Source: UBA6109 sp964506465 (GTDB taxonomy: Bacteria; Desulfobacterota; Syntrophia; Syntrophales; UBA6109). From it: a stretch of 64,000 nucleotides of DNA. Made by a program: the position numbers and the translations under genes. Under the pieces are notes generated by a model. That model saw only the letters and a program-made list of their open reading frames with translations, made no database searches and was not told the DNA's origin. This document shows, piece after piece, positions 51,746-59,589 of the stretch (the first letter of the stretch is position 1; each line of letters begins with the position of its first letter). Location of the stretch: assembly GCA_964506465.1 (NCBI GenBank), contig CAZDLM010000007.1, forward strand, positions 15,861-79,860, in the 5' to 3' direction.

Positions 51746-51888
51746 AACTCATCCAATGATCTCGAGGAACCCCGTCGGCTGCGGAGTCGCCCCGGATGGG
51801 GTCACCCGGCAAAGAGATGTCTCGAAGCCGATGAAACGGCCGTGGAGGAATGCTTCGCAATCTTCGACGTCAGGATTGCATCCGGCCG

Positions 51889-52596
51889 TCACGCATGAAG
51901 ATCCACGCCGGTTGAATTGTGGATATATTTGTCCACCAATTCCAGCATAGCACTGATCTTGAAGGGTTTTGAAAGGCAGGAATAACCGAACTTCAACATG
52001 TCTTCATTCAGGTCGCGTTTGACATTCCTTAATCCGAAAAATCCACTGATATAGATCACCTTGATCTTGGGATTCTTCCGGCGGATCTTTCGCACCAATT
52101 CTATCCCGCTCATCTTGGGCATGACAACGTCGGTAAAAACCAGGTCGGGATTGAATTTCAGAAAGGCTTCGTATCCGTCCTCGCCGTCAACGGCGACCCG
52201 GACATCGTAGCCTTCCATCAAAAAGATGTCGCGCAGGGTTTCCTGAAGGCCGAATTCATCCTCCACAATCAGGATTCTCTTCTTCGCCTGAACTTCTTCA
52301 TGCGAACCCTGCTGCAGGCCTTTCTCGAGCAGGACGACCAGGTCCCTATCGCTTGTCTGGGCAATGATTTTACTGATGGAATTCAGGCGCTGCTGCAACT
52401 TGTGCGCCTGGGCTTCTTTGCCCGGATTCAAATCGGGGTGGTAGACTTTGCTCAACAGGTGATAGCTGGATTTGATATAAGACAGGGCGCTGTTCTGGCC
52501 AAGCTCCATGTATATTTCGCGGGCTTTGTTCAGGAGGCCCAGGTAGTCAAGCTCCCGTTCAATCAGGATCAAGTGATCTGTGGCTCTTGCGGTCAC
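51889..52596 (-). CDS. J-domain/receiver fusion response regulator
   Basis: A 235-residue protein. Residues about 15-75 look like a J domain, with HPD in 'SKVYHPDLNPGKEAQAHKLQ'. Residues about 106-230 form a complete CheY-like receiver: acidic pair in 'KRILIVEDEFGLQE', phospho-acceptor Asp in 'DLVFTDVVMPKMSGIEL', the Ser/Thr region 'VIYISGFFG', and Lys in 'GYSCLSKPFKI'. There is no output domain. A phosphorylation-controlled J protein would tie a two-component signal to DnaK. It starts with GTG at 52596. No cognate kinase is adjacent. Confidence 0.8.
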   Translation of the reverse strand: MTARATDHLILIERELDYLGLLNKAREIYMELGQNSALSYIKSSYHLLSKVYHPDLNPGKEAQAHKLQQRLNSISKIIAQTSDRDLVVLLEKGLQQGSHEEVQAKKRILIVEDEFGLQETLRDIFLMEGYDVRVAVDGEDGYEAFLKFNPDLVFTDVVMPKMSGIELVRKIRRKNPKIKVIYISGFFGLRNVKRDLNEDMLKFGYSCLSKPFKISAMLELVDKYIHNSTGVDLHA

Positions 52597-52916
52597 GTTC
52601 CCTGCCGATTGTCGTTTCTCTTGACGGAGTGGCTGCTCTTGTGGGGTGCAGATATACGATGGATCGCCGTATGTGTCAATGAAACATTGGCCTTGTCTTC
52701 GCTCCTCCCCGTCCCGATGTCCCCTGCGGAAATGAGGGGCTTCCGGAAACTTGTCCCTCCTGCTTCACGAACGCCGCTTCAACGGGCGCCGGCATCTCAT
52801 CTTTTCCCCATGGACGATTGCTCCTTTTCGAAGGGACAAATCAGCATTGCCACGATAGGCAGGAATTCCCAAGAATTATATAAGAGGACAACAGTGCGAA
52901 AAGTCAGGAGGACCCT
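52597..52916. other. Intergenic region between divergent genes
   Basis: About 320 bp holding the promoters of the J-domain/receiver and hemerythrin genes. AATTATATAAGAG near 52873-52885 could be a -10 for the hemerythrin gene. No other structure is seen. Confidence 0.4.
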
Positions 52917-53519
52917 GTGAATCCCATCGGCTACCTGATGCAGGAGCATCGAACGATAGAGAAAACCCTGGGCATGTTTGAGCTGGAGATCAAGAGGATC
53001 CGCGACGAGAACTTCATCGATCCCATTTCCATGCATCTTTCCATCGACTTCATCCGCACGTACGTCGATCTTGCCCATCACGGCAAGGAAGAGGACATTC
53101 TCTTTCGGGAGCTCTCAAAAAAGGACCTCCTCCCCGAGCACGCCAGAATTATGAATGATCTCCAGCAGGATCACAGATATTCCAGAAAGATCGTGGGCAG
53201 GTGGATGCAGGCCAATAACCGCTGCCTGGACGGAGAGGATACGTCGCAGGAGATTGTTTCCTGTCTGACGGAACTGACTCAGTTCTATCCCCAGCACATC
53301 CAGAAGGAAGACCAGTATTTTTACGATCCGGTCCTGAGCTATTTCGGGACCGAAGAGCGCACAAGGATGGTCGGCGAATTCGCTGCGTTCGACAGGAACA
53401 TTCTGCACTGGAAATACCAAAAAATCGAAGCGATCCTGAAAGAAAGACTGTGGGAGAGCCGCACGATCGAGCCCGGCCCGACACGCCAGAGCAGCCAGGA
53501 GATCGGGCGCAGCGCTTGA
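52917..53519 (+). CDS. Hemerythrin-domain protein
   Basis: A 200-residue four-helix protein. Iron-ligand candidates are 'YLMQEHRTIEK', 'DLAHHGKEEDILFREL', 'LQQDHRYSRK' and 'YPQHIQKEDQYFYDPVL', the H...HxxxE...H...HxxxE pattern of DUF438/YtfE-like hemerythrins. Likely roles are oxygen or NO sensing, or iron-centre repair. It starts with GTG at 52917 after CAGGAGGACC. It precedes a small DUF1059 gene. Confidence 0.87.
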   Translation: MNPIGYLMQEHRTIEKTLGMFELEIKRIRDENFIDPISMHLSIDFIRTYVDLAHHGKEEDILFRELSKKDLLPEHARIMNDLQQDHRYSRKIVGRWMQANNRCLDGEDTSQEIVSCLTELTQFYPQHIQKEDQYFYDPVLSYFGTEERTRMVGEFAAFDRNILHWKYQKIEAILKERLWESRTIEPGPTRQSSQEIGRSA

Positions 53520-53668
53520 GACACCGGGTTTCCTCCGGCTCAATACCCGTCGTCACGTGAGATCGCGCCAAGACAATTGGAGGAGGGGGAAAGGGTACTG
53601 ACGCATTTACAGGCCCCAGGTGCGAGAGGATAATTTTTCCAGAAAATAGGATCATGGAGGTGAGTATC

Positions 53669-53833
53669 ATGGCCGAACAGATGAAGAAAGCGCAGTGTCC
53701 CAGCCCCTGTAATTTCATGGTCAAGAGCCATGACGAAAAGGAGATCGTCGAGTTCGTCATGCAGCATGCAAAGAAGAGCCACAACATGGACCTCGCGGAG
53801 CAGGATGCGAAGAAGATGGTCGAGCCCGCCTAG
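53669..53833 (+). CDS. DUF1059 small protein (54 residues)
   Basis: ATG at 53669 with ATGGAGGTGAG upstream. The product reads MAEQMKKAQCPSPCNFMVKS and then 'HDEKEIVEFVMQHAKKSH' with a C-terminal 'DAKKMVEPA'. The CxxxC near the start and the 'H...H' helix match DUF1059, small proteins of unknown function. It follows the hemerythrin gene by 150 bp. Confidence 0.8.
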   Translation: MAEQMKKAQCPSPCNFMVKSHDEKEIVEFVMQHAKKSHNMDLAEQDAKKMVEPA

Positions 53834-54197
53834 TTTTTCGCGTCTTTTGCAGCCGTCCGCGGAAAGGCAGAACGACGAGACACAGAGTGGAGAGATGGCC
53901 TGACCGCCATGTTCGGATCGCCCTTTCCACTCTGCACCTCCCAACCGCAGGCACTTTGACGTCTCCCCGACCGAGAAGGCCCGGGTGAAGGAAGAGATCC
54001 GGGCGGCAGAAGCCGGGGGCTGAAGCGTGTCCATTCGCGGAACCCGTTCGACTCAACGTCTTATCCCCCGCCTCCGGGATAACTTTTTTATTCCCACCTT
54101 TGATTTTTTCAATTGGACGAATCGCGGCATCCTCTATATATGGTAAACGATATGGCAGCCGCCGCAGGCTCGAAACGGTCCCGGCGCAGGGGGAAAA
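53834..54197. other. Intergenic region with a 9-bp dyad
   Basis: About 360 bp. CAGAGTGGA (53883-53891) and TCCACTCTG (53926-53934) form a perfect dyad with a 34-base loop. A 26-codon readable tail ends at 54023 but has no start or RBS. Nothing else is seen. Confidence 0.45.
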
Positions 54198-55139
54198 ATG
54201 AAAGTCGTCATCATCGGGGATTTCACGGAAGGGTCAAGAAAAAGAATAGCCGCGCGCTTCCCTTCCGATTGGAAGGTCGCCGTCGTGGCAGCCGGAGATG
54301 CGGAACCGGAATTGGCCGATGCGGAAGTGATCATCCCGGAGCACGTCGCCGTCGATGGACCGTTTCTGGACCGTGCCCCGAAACTCAGGCTGGTCCAGAC
54401 CGGGGCGGGCTTCGACAACGTGGATGTCTCCGAATGCACGAAGAGGGGCATCCATGCGGCAAACGCGGCGGGCGTCAATACCGTCGCCGTGGCGGAGCAT
54501 GTCCTGACGCTCCTCCTGTGCCGGTACAAGGACATTCTCCATCTCGACGCCGCGATGAAGCGAGGGGAGTACGGCGTCGACTACAGCGGATCCGAAGCGG
54601 CCGGCAAGGTCCTCGGGATTGTCGGGATGGGCAACATCGGCAAGGCCGTGGCCAAGAGGGCCCTCGCGTTCGAGATGAAGATCCTGGGGTACGATATCCG
54701 TCCCGTGACAGATGAGCCGGGGATCGAGATGACGGATCTGGACACGCTGTTGAAGACTGCCGACGCCGTTACGCTGCATACGTTCCTGAACGACCGGACC
54801 CGGAAGCTGATCGGAAGGCGCGAGTTTGCCCTGATGAAGCCGGGCGCCTTTCTGATCAATACGTCTCGGGGTCCCGTCGTCGATGAGGAAGCCCTGATCG
54901 AGGCGCTGCAGACGGGGCAGATCGCCGGCGCGGGGCTCGACGTTTTTGAAAAAGAACCCTTGCCGGAGGACAGCCCTCTGCGCCGGATGCGCAACGTGAT
55001 CCTGACGCCGCATACGGCGGGGATGCCCGACGGCCTGAAATATCACGAAAGGCGGTATGCCTTTTTTCTGGAAAACATTTTGAGGGTGTCTCAGGGGAAG
55101 GAGCCGCTCAGCGCCCTCAACCGGATTTCAGCGCTTTAA
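54198..55139 (+). CDS. D-isomer-specific 2-hydroxyacid dehydrogenase
   Basis: A 313-residue protein. The NAD-binding motif is 'VLGIVGMGNIGKAVAKRALA'. Catalytic Arg lies in 'LINTSRGPVVDEEALIEAL', Glu in 'LDVFEKEPLPEDSPL' and His in 'VILTPHTAGMP'. The typical 2-oxoacid/2-hydroxyacid dehydrogenase active site is complete. RBS GGGGGAAAA. It heads a same-strand group with a 3-hydroxyisobutyrate-type dehydrogenase and two class-III PLP enzymes. Substrate not deducible. Confidence 0.9.
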   Translation: MKVVIIGDFTEGSRKRIAARFPSDWKVAVVAAGDAEPELADAEVIIPEHVAVDGPFLDRAPKLRLVQTGAGFDNVDVSECTKRGIHAANAAGVNTVAVAEHVLTLLLCRYKDILHLDAAMKRGEYGVDYSGSEAAGKVLGIVGMGNIGKAVAKRALAFEMKILGYDIRPVTDEPGIEMTDLDTLLKTADAVTLHTFLNDRTRKLIGRREFALMKPGAFLINTSRGPVVDEEALIEALQTGQIAGAGLDVFEKEPLPEDSPLRRMRNVILTPHTAGMPDGLKYHERRYAFFLENILRVSQGKEPLSALNRISAL

Positions 55140-55215
55140 GCGCTTCGCACCGCTCTGCCCGGGCCGTCCGCCGGGATGGAAGCGGATAACGACTCTGAAA
55201 TCGGAGGATACGAAT

Positions 55216-56118
55216 ATGCGCGTCGGATATATCGGCCTCGGCCGCATGGGTTTTCCCATGGCCGCGAATCTCATCAAGGCGGGGCATTCGGTGACGGTGC
55301 ACAACCGCAGCCGCGGTCCCGTCGGCCGTCTTGTCGCCCTGGGGGCAACGGCAGCCTCTTCACCCGCGGAGGCCGCCCGCTCCGTCGACGTTCTCGTGAC
55401 CTGCCTCTTAACGCCGGAGCAAGTCGAACAGGTCTACTTAGGCCCGGGAGGGGCGATGGAAGGCGGGCGCGCCGGCCAGATCTTCATCGATGCGAGCACG
55501 GTCTACCCCATGACGAGCAGGAAGATCGCCGAGGCGCTCCGGACCGCGGGGATTGCCTTTCTCGATGCGCCCGTCAGCGGCGGCCCGAGCGGGGCGGAAA
55601 AGGGAACGCTCAGCGTCATGGTCGGCGGAGAGGCGGCGGTCCTGGAAAAGGTGCGGCCGGTGCTGGAGACCTTCGGAAAGAATATCTTTCACATGGGACC
55701 GGTCGGCGCCGGCTGCTCGGCCAAGATCTGCAACCAGATTCTCACCGGAACCGCCCACGTCCTGGTCGCAGAGGCCATGGTGCTCGGAACGAAACTGGGC
55801 CTCGATCCCCGGAAACTTTTCAATGTACTGCACCTCAGTTCCGGCCAGTGCCGGGCGCTCGACAGTGCCGTTCCCAAGGCCATCCTCCCGCGGAACTTCT
55901 CTGCAACCTTCACGGTCGAAGGAATGATCAAGGACCTGGAATGCGCCCTCCGGACGGCCCGGGAAAACGGCGTGCGTCTGATGCTTCCCGCCGTGGCGCA
56001 GCAGATCTACCAGGAAGCGCGCGGCCTCGGCCATGGAGGCGAACATCTTGCGGCGGTGATCCAGCCCATGGAGCGGATCGCCGGCGTCGAGGTCGGGGAG
56101 AAGGAACCACAGGCGTGA
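55216..56118 (+). CDS. 3-hydroxyisobutyrate dehydrogenase-family oxidoreductase
   Basis: A 300-residue beta-hydroxyacid dehydrogenase. The N-terminus 'VGYIGLGRMGFPMAANLIKA' is the Rossmann motif and family signature. 'FLDAPVSGGPSGAEKGTLSV' is the substrate loop, and catalytic Lys lies in 'GCSAKICNQILTGTAHVL'. These enzymes oxidise beta-hydroxyacids or reduce semialdehydes such as tartronate semialdehyde. RBS CGGAGGATACG. It lies 30 bp before the first PLP enzyme, so co-transcription is likely. Confidence 0.9.
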   Translation: MRVGYIGLGRMGFPMAANLIKAGHSVTVHNRSRGPVGRLVALGATAASSPAEAARSVDVLVTCLLTPEQVEQVYLGPGGAMEGGRAGQIFIDASTVYPMTSRKIAEALRTAGIAFLDAPVSGGPSGAEKGTLSVMVGGEAAVLEKVRPVLETFGKNIFHMGPVGAGCSAKICNQILTGTAHVLVAEAMVLGTKLGLDPRKLFNVLHLSSGQCRALDSAVPKAILPRNFSATFTVEGMIKDLECALRTARENGVRLMLPAVAQQIYQEARGLGHGGEHLAAVIQPMERIAGVEVGEKEPQA

Positions 56119-56148
56119 TCACATGCCCATGAGATAGAGGGGGGAACC

Positions 56149-57522
56149 ATGGAGAAACTTCATCGCTCCGAAGGAGACATCAACCTGTCGCGGCGGCGGA
56201 AGGCCTGGCAGGACGAAAATCTGGACGACGACACGCGGCGCCTCCTGGCCGAAGATGAGAAATACTTCCTGAAGCAGTCGCTTTCCACGCCCTGCCTGAA
56301 CGGCCTGCGGGCCTGCGAAGGGATCTGGATCGAAGACCTGCAGGGCCGCCGGTACATGGATTTCCACGGCAACAACGTCCATCAGGTCGGTTTCGGAAAT
56401 CCGGAGGTGATCGCCGCGATCAAGGAGCAGTTGGCCGAGCTGTCGTTCTGCCCCAGGCGCTATACGAATTGGAGGGCGGTGGAACTGGCCAAAAAGCTGG
56501 CGGAACTGGCGCCGGGAAAGCTGAACAAGGTGCTGCTCGCGCCGGGCGGAACCAGCGCGATCGGCATGGCGCTGAAGCTGGCGAGGATCGCCACAGGACG
56601 GCACAAGACCATCTCCATGTGGGACTCCTTTCACGGGGCCTCGCTGGACGCCATATCGATCGGAGGCGAGGCGGTGTTCCGCCAGGATATCGGGCCCCTG
56701 CTGCCGGGAACGGAACACGTGCCGCCGCCTGACGAATACCACTGCATCTTCGGTTGCTTCGAGCGCGGTGGATGCGACATGACCTGCGCCCGGTATGTCG
56801 ATTACATCATGGAGAAGGAAGGCGACATCGCCGCAGTGGTGGCCGAGCCGATGCGGAGCACGCCCTACGTGCCGAAACCGGAGTACTGGCGGATCGTCCG
56901 GGAAGCCTGCGACAGGCATGGCGCCCTCCTGATCTTCGACGAGATTCCGCATGCGCTGGGCCGGACGGGGAAGATGTTCACCTGCGAGAACTTCGGGATC
57001 GTTCCGGATATCCTGGTGATCGGCAAGGGGCTCGGCGGAGGGGTATTCCCGCTGGCGGCGATGATCGCCAGAGAAGATCTGGACGTGGCGGGCAAGAGCG
57101 CGCTGGGGCACTACACGCACGAAAAGAGCCCCGCGGCCTGCGCGGCAGCGCTGGCGACGATCGAGTACATCGAAAAGAACAATCTGGTGCAGCATTCGCG
57201 GGATCTGGGAGCTTTTGCCCTGAAAAGAATGCGGGGGATGATGGAGCGTCATCCCCTGATCGGGGATGTGCGCGGCATCGGCCTGTTTCTCGGCATCGAA
57301 CTGGTGAAGAACCGGAAGACGAGGGAACGGGCGACGGACGAAGCGGAGGCCGTGATGTACGGAGCGCTGTCCCGAGGGCTCAGCTTCAAGCTCACGATGG
57401 GCAACATCCTCACGCTGACGCCGGCGCTGACGATTTCAAAGGACGAGATGGACAAAGCCCTTGCCATTATCGAGGCTTGCATTGCCGACGTGGAAGGCCA
57501 AAAAATGAAGCAGCCGAAGTGA
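56149..57522 (+). CDS. Class-III PLP enzyme, PbfA-like (ammonia-lyase or aminotransferase)
   Basis: A 457-residue fold-type I class-III PLP enzyme. PLP-phosphate loop 'LLAPGGTSAIGMAL', Asp in 'ALLIFDEIPHALGRTG', Schiff-base Lys in 'LVIGKGLGGGVFPLAAM'. Several stretches ('SLSTPCLNGLRACEGIW', 'YMDFHGNNVHQVGFGNP', 'GHYTHEKSPAACAAAL') recall the group containing PbfA, the (R)-1-hydroxy-2-aminoethylphosphonate ammonia-lyase. No phosphonate genes are present here, so the substrate may differ. A Cys-rich insert ('CIFGCFERGGCDMTCARY') is notable. Confidence 0.75.
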   Translation: MEKLHRSEGDINLSRRRKAWQDENLDDDTRRLLAEDEKYFLKQSLSTPCLNGLRACEGIWIEDLQGRRYMDFHGNNVHQVGFGNPEVIAAIKEQLAELSFCPRRYTNWRAVELAKKLAELAPGKLNKVLLAPGGTSAIGMALKLARIATGRHKTISMWDSFHGASLDAISIGGEAVFRQDIGPLLPGTEHVPPPDEYHCIFGCFERGGCDMTCARYVDYIMEKEGDIAAVVAEPMRSTPYVPKPEYWRIVREACDRHGALLIFDEIPHALGRTGKMFTCENFGIVPDILVIGKGLGGGVFPLAAMIAREDLDVAGKSALGHYTHEKSPAACAAALATIEYIEKNNLVQHSRDLGAFALKRMRGMMERHPLIGDVRGIGLFLGIELVKNRKTRERATDEAEAVMYGALSRGLSFKLTMGNILTLTPALTISKDEMDKALAIIEACIADVEGQKMKQPK

Positions 57523-57653
57523 AGGTCGACACAGGAGGATGAAACCACGGCATTCCGATCCGATTCAGAATTTCAATGAGTTGAAGGCGTTCTGCCAGTT
57601 TTTCCGCTGACGGCATAAGCGGCAATAGACAAGATTCGAGAGGAGATCATTTC

Positions 57654-59003
57654 ATGGCGCCTTTAGACGCGAAGGAGATCATTCGGTTCGAGCAGGACCA
57701 CGTGCTGCATCCGTGGTCGACGCAGAAGAGCTTCAAACCTTTCGTGATGGCGGGAGGCCTGGGAGTTTACTTCTGGGATGACAAGGGGAAATGCTATCTC
57801 GACTTCTGCTCGCAGCTCTTCAACGTCAACGCGGGACATCAACATCCGCGGATCATCCAGGCCATCAAAGACCAGGCGGAGAGACTCTGCTACGCTTACC
57901 CTTCGGCGGCGACGGAGCCGCGCGCGAAGCTCGCAAAGATGCTGGCGGACATTGCGCCGGGCGACATCGACAGGGTCCTCTTCATGAACTGTGGCGCCGA
58001 GGCGAATGAGAACGCCGTCCGTCTGGCCCGTGCCGTGACGGGACGGCACAAGATCATCGCCCGGTACCGCGGCTTTCACGGCGGGGCGGCGGGCGCCGCC
58101 GTCTTCGGCGATCCCCGGCGGCGGGCCTTCGAACCCTACGTCCAGGGCGGCATCCGCGTCTGGGATCCCTACTGCTACCGCTGCTTCTTCAGGATGACCT
58201 ACCCCGCCTGCGGCCTATACTGCGCGGAGGCGATCCGCGAGGTCATCGAGGTGGAAGGCCCCGAGACGATCGCGGCCATCATGATGGAACCGATCACCGG
58301 CAGCAACTGCCGCATCGTTCCTCCCGAGGGATACATGCAGCGCCTGCGAAAGATCTGCGACGACTACGGCATCCTGCTCATCTTCGACGAGGTGATGACT
58401 GGCTTCGGCAGGACGGGGAATTGGTTCGCCGCCGACCTCTGGAACGTGGTGCCGGACATGATCACCGCCTCGAAGGGAATCACCAATGGCGCCCTGCCTC
58501 TGGGCGTGGTCATGCTGCGCCGCAAGGTCGCCGAGTACTTCGACGACCGCATTCTGTATGCCGGGTCGACGCAGATGGGAAACCCCATCGTCGCGGCGGC
58601 GGCGATTGCGGCGATCGACGTCTATCGCGACGAGGGGCTCATTGAAAACTCGCGGGTTCTCGGGCAGTATCTCATGGAGAGACTGGAGCGGATCCGGGAG
58701 AAGCACCCTTCCGTGGGCGAGGTACGCGGCAGAGGGCTCTTCGCCGGCATCGAGCTCGTAAAAAGCAAGAAAACGCGGGAGCCGCTCATTCCCTGGACCG
58801 TGCGCTTCTATGAGCAGAAACATCCGCTGGCGGGGAAACTCGTCGGGAAGCTGAAGGAAGAGGGCGTCTTCGTGGAGATGCGCTGGAATGTCCTCATGGT
58901 GGCTCCGCCGCTGTGCATCGGCAAAGAGGATCTCGACAAGGGCCTGGAGAAGATCGACTTGGCCTTGATCCTCGCCGACGACTTCGCGAAAGGAAACGGG
59001 TAG
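57654..59003 (+). CDS. Class-III aminotransferase
   Basis: A 449-residue class-III omega-aminotransferase. 'LFMNCGAEANENAVRLARAV' is the PLP-phosphate loop, 'ILLIFDEVMTGFGRTGNWFA' contains the ring-N Asp, and 'MITASKGITNGALPLGVVML' the catalytic Lys. 'GRHKIIARYRGFHGGAAGAA' is the family's substrate region. Related enzymes act on beta-alanine, taurine or similar omega-amines with pyruvate as acceptor. A short Cys-rich insert ('YCYRCFFRMTYPACGLYC') parallels the insert in the preceding PLP enzyme. RBS GAGAGGAGATC. Confidence 0.87.
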   Translation: MAPLDAKEIIRFEQDHVLHPWSTQKSFKPFVMAGGLGVYFWDDKGKCYLDFCSQLFNVNAGHQHPRIIQAIKDQAERLCYAYPSAATEPRAKLAKMLADIAPGDIDRVLFMNCGAEANENAVRLARAVTGRHKIIARYRGFHGGAAGAAVFGDPRRRAFEPYVQGGIRVWDPYCYRCFFRMTYPACGLYCAEAIREVIEVEGPETIAAIMMEPITGSNCRIVPPEGYMQRLRKICDDYGILLIFDEVMTGFGRTGNWFAADLWNVVPDMITASKGITNGALPLGVVMLRRKVAEYFDDRILYAGSTQMGNPIVAAAAIAAIDVYRDEGLIENSRVLGQYLMERLERIREKHPSVGEVRGRGLFAGIELVKSKKTREPLIPWTVRFYEQKHPLAGKLVGKLKEEGVFVEMRWNVLMVAPPLCIGKEDLDKGLEKIDLALILADDFAKGNG

Positions 59004-59074
59004 CGATCCGGCGCACCGCAAGCGTCCCGTGTCCGATCGGAATGGGCGCCCTTCCCATCGACAAGGAGGTGATC

Positions 59075-59587
59075 ATGCGGCTGATTGCGAAATTCCTGAA
59101 GGTCCTGAACTCCAACACCGAGCCCTGGGAAATCAGCCTGGGGTTGTGCCTGGCGATGATCGCCGGACTTACGCCTCTGTGGAGCCTCCACAACCTGGCC
59201 GTTCTCTTTCTCGTGCTGATCCTGAAGGCAAGTCTGTCGGCCTTTCTCCTGGGCCTGGGCTTGTTCTCCGGCATTGCCTACGCCCTGGATCCCCTCTTTC
59301 ACCGTATCGGACTCGCCGTTTTGACTGCGCCGGGCCTCCAAAGTCCGTGGACCTCTCTATACAACTCCACACTCTGGCGCCTGGAACATTTCAACAACTC
59401 CATTGTCATGGGCAGCCTCCTGACGTCCCTTGTCCTGAGCGTGCCTTTCGTTCTATTGTGCTCTTTCCTGATCCGCAAGTACCGGGAGCACATCCTGGGC
59501 TGGGTGCGGAAAACCCGCTTCATGCAGATGCTGACGGCCTCACGCTTCTTCGATCTTTACCGATCCGTATCCGGATGGGGAGGTTGA
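59075..59587 (+). CDS. TIGR03546-family membrane protein
   Basis: A 170-residue protein with three or four hydrophobic segments. 'PWEISLGLCLAMIAGLTPLW' and 'NLAVLFLVLILKASLSAFLL' resemble DUF2062/TIGR03546 proteins, which are always followed by a TIGR03545 protein, as here. Function unknown. ATG 59075 has AAGGAGGTGATC directly upstream; frames extending further upstream are not needed. The next gene begins 2 bp after the stop. Confidence 0.82.
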   Translation: MRLIAKFLKVLNSNTEPWEISLGLCLAMIAGLTPLWSLHNLAVLFLVLILKASLSAFLLGLGLFSGIAYALDPLFHRIGLAVLTAPGLQSPWTSLYNSTLWRLEHFNNSIVMGSLLTSLVLSVPFVLLCSFLIRKYREHILGWVRKTRFMQMLTASRFFDLYRSVSGWGG

Positions 59588-59589
59588 TC

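Noticed and set aside
53946..54023. 26-codon readable tail 'RRHFDVSPTEKARVKEEIRA'
   Set aside because: It looks protein-like but has no start, RBS or detectable upstream portion; too little to call a gene.
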